From contig JABEUL010000340.1 in NCBI GenBank assembly GCA_013044465.1, positions 1 through 11,552 on the forward strand: a DNA stretch of 11,552 bases, read 5' to 3'. The position numbers were made by a program, and so were the translations under genes. The number at the start of each line of letters is the position of its first letter. Position 1 is the stretch's first letter. The notes beneath the pieces are model-generated. The model saw only the letters and a list, made by a program, of their open reading frames with translations, was not told where the DNA came from and searched no databases. The DNA comes from Acidimicrobiales bacterium. Lineage in GTDB: Bacteria; Actinomycetota; Acidimicrobiia; Acidimicrobiales; JABEUL01. Of this stretch, positions 6,609-11,552 are shown piece after piece.

Positions 6609-7529
6609 TTAAATCTTGGCTTGATGCAAAGATCTTGTGTGAAGCGAGAACTTCGGCGTTGCATTTAGATTGTAAATTGCTAGAGCCAAGATGATAAAGA
6701 GAGGTCCCGAATTGGGATCAGTTCCCTGCCCCGTCAGAAGCCCTCCAAAGTCCTGGGCAACTACCCAAAAGAACAGGGAAAGAAGCGAACCTATATAAAG
6801 CGCTACGTTATAGGATTTTGCAAATACCCCTATTCCAATGGCAATCTGCAAAATTCCGAGAATAAGTCCAATGGGCATTCCATGTCCAGATATCAAATTG
6901 GCGAAAAAATTGTTGATGTGCGCTATTAAATAGGGCTCTCCAGATGAGGCGGAGGAGAATACACTCGAGAGTGCATTTTTAGAAAGGTTAGATGGAAGCA
7001 GCTGTAGTACTCCATCTATGCACCAAAGAGATGCCCATATTATTTTGCCCCCAACCACTCCAGTCGGAGACAGTGAAGCAACGGATTCTCCTTTCTGCTT
7101 GTTACTTGGCCAGACAAGCATTCCAATTAGTCCATAGATCACCACTGCACCTGGGGCACCACTTAGCAACGTTGAGCCTCCAGAGATAATTTGGCCAAGG
7201 CCTTCGCCGAACCACCAGACCCCCAAAACCCATAGAAACGATACGCTGAGCGCTACTTTGGTTAATCTTGGCACCAGAATGCCAACTCCGATTCCAAGTT
7301 GAACTAGGGCAAACAGAGTATTCCAAATGACAATATGGGGGGCAATTGTTTTTGCCACGAACTGGATGGGGTCAGAGATAAAAAAAGGCTGATTGGAAGC
7401 AGTTGAAGCAAGTGTTTCTAAGGCAAAGGATTTTGTAAACATAAAGGGCTGGAGTTGCAAAAGCCCATCTATGATCCACGTAGCGCCAAGGGCGTTTCGC
7501 ACCCAGCGAGAGGCTTTCAGTGAATTCAC
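6609..7529 (-). CDS. Duplicated DoxX-type membrane protein
   Basis: A 306-residue membrane protein made of two homologous DoxX-like halves. Half one (residues about 11-140) has WIIDGLLQLQP, LVQLGIGVGILV and WWFGEGLGQIISGG; half two (about 163-288) repeats these as WCIDGVLQLLP, ILQIAIGIGVFA and VVAQDFGGLLTGQGTDPNSGPL. Each half has about four hydrophobic segments. DoxX/DoxD relatives include the membrane subunits of the thiosulfate:quinone oxidoreductase of Acidianus, so a link to the quinone pool is plausible but not shown here. Start: the frame extends to a TTG at 7589, but a GTG at 7529 overlaps the stop of the preceding cupredoxin gene as GTGA and has GAGG (7540-7537) at the right distance, so I chose it. 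It is the last gene of the operon, and converges with the kinase gene across 88 bases that show no clear terminator. Confidence 0.85.
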   Translation of the reverse strand: MNSLKASRWVRNALGATWIIDGLLQLQPFMFTKSFALETLASTASNQPFFISDPIQFVAKTIAPHIVIWNTLFALVQLGIGVGILVPRLTKVALSVSFLWVLGVWWFGEGLGQIISGGSTLLSGAPGAVVIYGLIGMLVWPSNKQKGESVASLSPTGVVGGKIIWASLWCIDGVLQLLPSNLSKNALSSVFSSASSGEPYLIAHINNFFANLISGHGMPIGLILGILQIAIGIGVFAKSYNVALYIGSLLSLFFWVVAQDFGGLLTGQGTDPNSGPLFIILALAIYNLNATPKFSLHTRSLHQAKI

Positions 7530-8005
7530 GCAGTAACCTCGAAGGTGCCTTTCATATAACCTAAGTTGCTCATTACCCAACTTCCACAAGGTACTTCACA
7601 GTACCAAGAGTAAGTCCCTGCGGTTTTGGCCACGAAGGTAAATGAAGAAGTTGCCATGGGATTTATTGTGGCGTGTAAGCTAAGTGAATCAACCGTAAAG
7701 GTATGGGGCATTGAATCCTGATTGTTCACATCCACCTCAACTTTTTCTCCGGCTTTTATGGTAAAAAGGCTAGCCGCTCCCACACCACCAGCACCCACAT
7801 AAGCAGGTTCTTGGCCCTCTGGTGTTGAAACATCTTTTATGTCGATTTTTATTACTACATTTGGAGCTCCAGGTTTAGGAGGCTGAGTAGTCCATGGAGC
7901 ATTGCCTGTCACTGTGGCTACCGTTGAATACTGTGTAGTCGAAGAGCATGCTGCCAAAAAAAGTACAAGGCCCACAGATGCTAGAAGTACTTTAGAAATA
8001 CGCAT
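7526..8005 (-). CDS. Cupredoxin lipoprotein with CuA-like loop
   Basis: A 159-residue exported copper-protein candidate. A lipoprotein signal peptide ends in LFLAAC, with C20 as the lipid-anchored residue, so it acts on the outer face of the membrane. The rest is a cupredoxin domain resembling the periplasmic domain of cytochrome oxidase subunit II: SMPHTFTVDSLSLH (H101, H111) and TYSWYCEVPCGSWVMSNLGY followed by MKG (C136, C140, M145, M151). A true CuA loop reads C-x-E-x-C-x3-H-x2-M; here the glutamate is shifted, and the histidine position four after the second cysteine is a valine, so the centre may be a type 1 or otherwise unusual copper site. Its ATG overlaps the upstream TAA by one base (TAATG) after GAGGAAA. 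It probably carries electrons to or from the NrfD/ferredoxin pair of the same operon. Confidence 0.88.
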   Translation of the reverse strand: MRISKVLLASVGLVLFLAACSSTTQYSTVATVTGNAPWTTQPPKPGAPNVVIKIDIKDVSTPEGQEPAYVGAGGVGAASLFTIKAGEKVEVDVNNQDSMPHTFTVDSLSLHATINPMATSSFTFVAKTAGTYSWYCEVPCGSWVMSNLGYMKGTFEVTA

Positions 8006-8541
8006 TATTTTTCCTCACTTGCTTGTTTTGATAACTTTGGAACTCGAATGACAACTAAGAAAAAACTTCCTAAAAGTGTCAACCAGACAAGTGCCACAAT
8101 TGTCAATAAGATTTTGACGAATATGGCGCCTGTGGAATCGAGTGGTCTTTGAAATTGAATGGCGCTTTGTGGAAACCCGCTTGGATCTTTCACAACGTCA
8201 AAGGTAAGCGTCTGTGTTGCAATTAGGCTTCCACCTGCTCCTAAAAAGTTCACTTTAAAAGGAGTGTTCCCAGTCCAAGTAGGAGTGTAGCTAATTTGGG
8301 CTTTGCCGACTGAATCAACTTGAGCTTGGCCAATTTGCATAAAATTCGAGCCAGCAAATTGATTTGACTTTGCATAGAAAGTAGCCGACGTACAGTTACT
8401 CGCTCCACACGAACCCGAGAGATTCAGTGAATCTCCACTTCCCTGGGTGACTGAGAGGCTCCCAACTGGAGCAGCTTGAGCGAAGCTACTCCCCATAATA
8501 GATAAAGCTACGATTAGTAGTATTGCCAGTAGTTTCTTCAC
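8005..8541 (-). CDS. Exported single-helix protein, unknown operon subunit
   Basis: A 178-residue protein with a signal peptide (MKKLLAILLIVALSIMGSSF, cleavage likely after AQA at residues 21-23), an exported beta-rich domain (about 25-118) with one close cysteine pair, C45 and C50, that could form a disulfide, and a C-terminal membrane helix (about 138-166) followed by a short charged cytoplasmic tail. I recognise no family; the fold may be immunoglobulin-like. Its GTG start overlaps the upstream TGA (GTGA), with a strong AGGAGG 7 bases before it, and its stop overlaps the next start. Such strict packing between the NrfD and cupredoxin genes suggests an accessory or structural subunit of the membrane complex, perhaps a docking surface for the cupredoxins. 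That role is inference. Confidence 0.75.
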   Translation of the reverse strand: MKKLLAILLIVALSIMGSSFAQAAPVGSLSVTQGSGDSLNLSGSCGASNCTSATFYAKSNQFAGSNFMQIGQAQVDSVGKAQISYTPTWTGNTPFKVNFLGAGGSLIATQTLTFDVVKDPSGFPQSAIQFQRPLDSTGAIFVKILLTIVALVWLTLLGSFFLVVIRVPKLSKQASEEK

Positions 8542-9953
8542 TTTGATTCCTCCTTGGATGGTTCGGGAATGGACTCTTCACGAGCCGCTTTTAGAGTTTC
8601 TTTGGAAATCTGTTCGATAGAACCGAGTGGACCTGCATCTTCCATTTCATCAATTGACATAAGTGGGATAAAGCGGAAGAGGATCATTAGCAATAGTGGA
8701 ATTGCTGCTACACCAGCCAATGTCACCGTTATTGAGACCCAAGTGAAATGATAGGACCCCCACTGACCAGAAATTAGAGGCTGAGTGGCAGCTGGCAGGA
8801 TTATAACGATTCTCTTTACCCACAGAGATATCACAACTAAGACTCCGGCAACTGTCATGCCTGTGGCATTTCTTGTTTTCTTCATGACGACAAGGGCTAT
8901 TGGGACAATCTCGCCTGCAATTACGTAGAACCAAAAGGGAATTGCATATTTCCCTGTAATAGTCTGTTGGATCCAGCCAGTTGTGATTCCCGTGTAGCCC
9001 TCGGTGAGCATGTCAGCAACTGTCAAATACGCATACACGAGTCCAAGAGCTGCCATCATGTACCCCAATCTGACAAAGTGGCGATCAGTTATAAATCTCT
9101 CCAGTTTGTACCCTTTTCTAAAGGCATAAATTGTGACAATTACAAGAGCAGTGCCTGAATAAAGTGCAGCTATTACAAAGTATGGGGGAAAAACTGATTC
9201 CATCCAACCCGGCCGGCTAGTTAGTGCAAATGCCCAAGATAAAACCGAGTGTACAGAAACTGCAAGTGGGATTATTATGAGAGAAATTATCGTTAGAACT
9301 CGGTGGAGCAGAACTCGCTGCCTTTTCGTTCCCATCCAGTTAAGAGACAAGATGGAAAATAAGCGGGCTCTTTTGCCTCCCGTGTCTACCAAATTCTTAG
9401 CCACTGCCATATCCGGGATTAGTGGAAGGTAGAAAAAGATTGCTGTTGCCAGTGTGTATGTTGCAATCGCAATGAAATCCCATACAAGTGGTGAGGAAAA
9501 GTTTGGATATGCCACAATATTCAAGAATCTCTCAGGTCGCCCTAAGTGGGGAAAAATGAATGCGCCTCCAATTAATACCGTTACAAGTGCCATTCCTTCT
9601 GAAAGTCTTGTAAGAGGTGCTCGCCAGCTTTGACCCGAGAGTCTAAGGATTGCAGATACCACTGCTCCTCCATAACTAACCCCAATAAAGGCCACCACAT
9701 CTGCAATGTAAACTGCCCAAAATGCCTGATCGTTATATCCGGCCGAGTTCATTCCGTGCTTCAATTGGTATATCCATGCCCCAACCCCCGCCACTACAAC
9801 TAATGAGAGCAAGGATACGGCAATCCACCAATTCTTTCCTGGTTTGGTGACAATCGATCGCATTGCTGCTTCCCGGACTTCACTTTCCCAGCTGGGATCT
9901 GGTGCGATTACGGTGATTTTGTCTATTTCTTTTTTTTCAAGTGTTGAGGTCAT
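8538..9953 (-). CDS. NrfD/ActC-type quinone-interacting membrane protein
   Basis: Membrane subunit of the NrfD/PsrC/ActC family, 471 residues with about ten hydrophobic segments. These proteins bind quinol at the membrane surface and exchange electrons with an adjacent iron-sulfur protein. Landmarks are closer to ActC of alternative complex III than to short PsrC forms: FPHLGRPERF (134-143), YPNFSSPLVWDFIAIATY (149-166), LPLIPDMA (176-183), an SVHSVLSWAFALTSRPGW loop (233-250) and ESVFPPYFVIAALYSG (252-267). The N-terminal 40 residues and the acidic C-terminal 40 residues (ending EPSKEESK) are polar and probably cytoplasmic. The ATG at 9953 follows the ferredoxin stop by three bases, with AGGA upstream. 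The partner is surely the four-cluster ferredoxin-like protein encoded just before it. Whether it oxidises or reduces quinone cannot be told from sequence. Confidence 0.93.
   Translation of the reverse strand: MTSTLEKKEIDKITVIAPDPSWESEVREAAMRSIVTKPGKNWWIAVSLLSLVVVAGVGAWIYQLKHGMNSAGYNDQAFWAVYIADVVAFIGVSYGGAVVSAILRLSGQSWRAPLTRLSEGMALVTVLIGGAFIFPHLGRPERFLNIVAYPNFSSPLVWDFIAIATYTLATAIFFYLPLIPDMAVAKNLVDTGGKRARLFSILSLNWMGTKRQRVLLHRVLTIISLIIIPLAVSVHSVLSWAFALTSRPGWMESVFPPYFVIAALYSGTALVIVTIYAFRKGYKLERFITDRHFVRLGYMMAALGLVYAYLTVADMLTEGYTGITTGWIQQTITGKYAIPFWFYVIAGEIVPIALVVMKKTRNATGMTVAGVLVVISLWVKRIVIILPAATQPLISGQWGSYHFTWVSITVTLAGVAAIPLLLMILFRFIPLMSIDEMEDAGPLGSIEQISKETLKAAREESIPEPSKEESK
8549..8554 (-). promoter_or_regulatory. 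Strong internal Shine-Dalgarno
   Basis: AGGAGG on the minus strand lies inside the 3' end of the NrfD-like gene, 7 bases before the GTG at 8541. It fixes that unusual start and suggests reinitiation. Confidence 0.8.
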
Positions 9954-9956
9954 CTT

Positions 9957-10859
9957 TTATCCTGTCGTAGCGTTTGTGTCTAGGTTTTGGCCGTGGCCGG
10001 GTATATACCAGACACGCGGGTGGGTATTGTTTTCGTCTTTGTATGCAACGGCATCGTTGTCGTAGAGGAATTTAGAAAGCTTTACGGTATTGCCCATAGA
10101 GTTAATTGCCACATCGGTGATCATGTCGCCGTTATAGATAGTGCCCATTGGACAGGCAGAAGCACATTCGCTCATTAAGCCGTGGTTTAAGTTCCCAACG
10201 CAAAATGTGCACTTGCCGACAGTTCCAAGTCTCTGTGGTACCGGAAACTTTAAAGTTGGGAAAACACCTGTATCGGGATATTTTGCTCCGGCCTTCCAGT
10301 TGAAGTAGCGGGCCTGATATGGGCATGCTGCCATACACATACGGCACCCAATACATCTTCCCTGATTGACTAGCACCACTCCTTGGTCAGTCCTAAATGT
10401 TGCATGAACCGGGCACACATCAAGGCAAGGTGGGTTTTCACACTGCATGCATGGCCTTGGCATGAAGTAGGAGTTTCCTTGGCTGTCTCCCATCTCAAAT
10501 ACCCTGATCCATGTTTGATCCTCAGTTAGGTAGTGGGCCTTTTGGCAAGCTGCGGTACAGGATTTACACCCGTCACAGTTTCTAAGGTCGATGACCATTG
10601 CCCATTGGTGGTTCCCAACCTCTTGGCCAGAACCCATGGTGGCCGCACTCATGCCGCTTACTCCACTGTTTCCGCCCCATCCATTTGGATTGGAATCAGC
10701 CCAAGCTCTGTATGGAATCAGTTCAATTCCAGCACCAACAGCAGCTACAGAACCCGCACTCATTCCAACTATTTTCAAGAATTTCCGTCTTGATACTTCA
10801 CTTGTTTTTTCGGAGTCACCATTAATGTCTCCTTGATTTTTATTGAAGAGTAGTTTCAT
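9957..10859 (-). CDS. Tat-exported four-cluster ferredoxin-like subunit
   Basis: Electron-transfer subunit of the PsrB/TtrB/DmsB kind, 300 residues. A twin-arginine signal SRRKFLK (S23-K29) followed by a hydrophobic stretch directs it, already folded, across the membrane. Four cysteine groups suggest four [4Fe-4S] clusters: C95-C98-C101-C105, C137-C140-C145-C149, C169-C172-C175-C179 and C217-C220-C232-C236; the last has the long spacer typical of this family (KCTFCVGNLNHGLMSECASA). The protein should sit on the outer face, bound to the NrfD-like protein. The frame reaches back to 10952, but the ATG at 10859 overlaps the previous stop as ATGA and leaves the Tat motif at a normal position. No molybdopterin subunit is in the window; it may be encoded to the right, or replaced by the cupredoxins. 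Confidence 0.95.
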   Translation of the reverse strand: MKLLFNKNQGDINGDSEKTSEVSRRKFLKIVGMSAGSVAAVGAGIELIPYRAWADSNPNGWGGNSGVSGMSAATMGSGQEVGNHQWAMVIDLRNCDGCKSCTAACQKAHYLTEDQTWIRVFEMGDSQGNSYFMPRPCMQCENPPCLDVCPVHATFRTDQGVVLVNQGRCIGCRMCMAACPYQARYFNWKAGAKYPDTGVFPTLKFPVPQRLGTVGKCTFCVGNLNHGLMSECASACPMGTIYNGDMITDVAINSMGNTVKLSKFLYDNDAVAYKDENNTHPRVWYIPGHGQNLDTNATTG

Positions 10860-11449
10860 ACCACTTTCACCAACCCTCTCATCCATCCGAATGTTTGCAT
10901 TGCTCCCCCCATGCCATTCGAGCCACTTCCACACGGAGCAGCGCACAACCATTCGTATATTCCCTTCTTCATAACCCGAAACGTATAAACCACTGTTGTA
11001 GTAGTTGCCCCGTTTGGAACAGCCGGAATAACAGCATTGATCAACAGACCCGGAACAGTGAAGGTGTGCGAGACCTGTGAATTTGGAAGCTCGGTTAGCG
11101 GTTTTCCATCAGATATTTCAGTGCCACCTTGAACCAACCCAAAAGTGGAGTCGCCTCCCCAGACGTGCCCAAATGGAGAGCCAGTGGGGAGAGGTGCCGT
11201 GCCATTGTCGTAACTGATTATTGTTAATTTGACGGTGGCACCGGCTGGAATTGTTATATCGGCAGGTGAAAATTGCGGCCAATCAGTCTTTCCGGGCTCA
11301 GTACCTGACTGTATTACCATCGTGCGATTCACCACCGTAGAGGAGGTGAAGATATTGGAAGTGGAGGGATCACTTGAGCATGCGCTCAGTACAGTTGCCA
11401 GAAGCAATATTGAAAATAGTGCAGCAAGGCTTTTTATTACAGTTTTCAT
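10856..11449 (-). CDS. Second cupredoxin lipoprotein
   Basis: A 197-residue exported protein with a lipoprotein signal (MKTVIKSLAALF to LSAC, lipid-anchored C24). The domain is cupredoxin-like: SPADITIPAGATVKLTI (61-77), FGHVWGG (94-100), QVSHTFTVPG (H128) and GIYEWLCAAPCGSGSNGMGG (C169, C173, M180) then AMQTFGWMRG (M184, M190). It is homologous to the lipoprotein encoded at 7526-8005 (both HTFTV plus C-x2-P-C-G) and much closer to the fragment at the right edge. It is longer, with an insertion of about 30 residues (roughly 84-122) rich in glycine and proline. The histidine of a CuA loop is absent; methionines are the likely remaining ligands. The start could also be an ATG at 11473, which would overlap the preceding gene; I chose 11449 because the signal peptide then begins MKT. 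It overlaps the ferredoxin start as ATGA. Confidence 0.85.
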   Translation of the reverse strand: MKTVIKSLAALFSILLLATVLSACSSDPSTSNIFTSSTVVNRTMVIQSGTEPGKTDWPQFSPADITIPAGATVKLTIISYDNGTAPLPTGSPFGHVWGGDSTFGLVQGGTEISDGKPLTELPNSQVSHTFTVPGLLINAVIPAVPNGATTTTVVYTFRVMKKGIYEWLCAAPCGSGSNGMGGAMQTFGWMRGLVKVV

Positions 11450-11462
11450 GCCTGTTCCACTA

Positions 11463-11552
11463 TTACGAGACAACGAAGTTTCCTTCCATCCATCCCATAG
11501 TGGCCATAGGTCCGCTCATGCCATCGGATCCGCTTCCACATGGTGCTAAACA
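11463..11552 (-). CDS. Third cupredoxin, C-terminal fragment at window edge
   Basis: The last 90 bases encode, on the minus strand, the final 29 residues of a protein: CLAPCGSGSDGMSGPMATMG, then WMEGNFVVS and a TAA at 11465-11463. This is nearly the same as the end of the neighbouring cupredoxin (CAAPCGSGSNGMGGAMQTFG then WMRGLVKVV), with C-x2-P-C, two conserved methionines in GM-x-G-x-M and GWM all kept. The gene starts beyond the right edge. It is the first visible gene of the operon and sits 13 bases before the next start, so the two arose by tandem duplication. Confidence 0.85.
   Translation of the reverse strand, partial: CLAPCGSGSDGMSGPMATMGWMEGNFVVS

Noticed and set aside
10533..10836. 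Several + strand frames opposite the ferredoxin gene
   Set aside because: They are antisense shadows of a gene with an intact Tat signal and sixteen ordered cysteines.

Overview
The window looks like chromosomal DNA from an actinobacterium of moderate, not high, GC content (judged by eye, not counted). Two things suggest this: biotin synthase has the actinobacterial pattern (a GEDV-type segment before the radical-SAM loop, RGPDER and LNPRPGT blocks), and there is a decayed gene made of CPS-x-x-x-CFA units, a repeat style I associate with Acidimicrobiia. An acidophilic, iron- or sulfur-metabolising member of that class (Acidithrix/Acidimicrobium-like) would fit the cupredoxin-rich respiratory operon, but this is inference from content, not a match.

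Left part (1-2968, mostly + strand): an accessory-looking, gene-poor stretch. It holds the 3' part of a SWIM zinc-finger gene cut by the window edge, an AT-rich pRiA4b ORF-3-like gene, a broken repeat-protein gene with an in-frame stop, and three gaps of 350-480 bases with short repeats, one imperfect palindrome and possible gene remnants.

Middle (2969-6520): bioB; a small one-helix membrane protein on the opposite strand whose stop codon directly abuts the bioB stop; and a NarL/LuxR-type response regulator followed after 5 bases by its membrane-bound HisKA_3 sensor kinase.

Right part (6609-11552, all - strand, transcribed right to left and running off the right edge): a tightly packed operon for membrane electron transfer. 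In order of transcription: the tail of a cupredoxin; a second, homologous cupredoxin lipoprotein; a Tat-exported ferredoxin-like protein with four four-cysteine [4Fe-4S] motifs; an NrfD/ActC-type quinone-interacting membrane protein; a signal-peptide/one-helix protein of unknown function; a third cupredoxin lipoprotein; and a duplicated DoxX-type membrane protein. Junctions overlap by 1-4 bases or are separated by 3-13 bases. No CxxCH haem motif occurs in any of these proteins. The cupredoxins carry a C-x-x-P-C-G loop that resembles the CuA loop of cytochrome oxidase subunit II but lacks its histidine.

Reading of the operon: a quinol/periplasmic-copper-protein oxidoreductase module, comparable in logic to alternative complex III or to Psr/Ttr-type iron-sulfur molybdoenzymes, but using cupredoxins where those use cytochrome c or a molybdenum subunit. 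A catalytic or further redox subunit may lie beyond the right edge. This is the most interesting content of the window.
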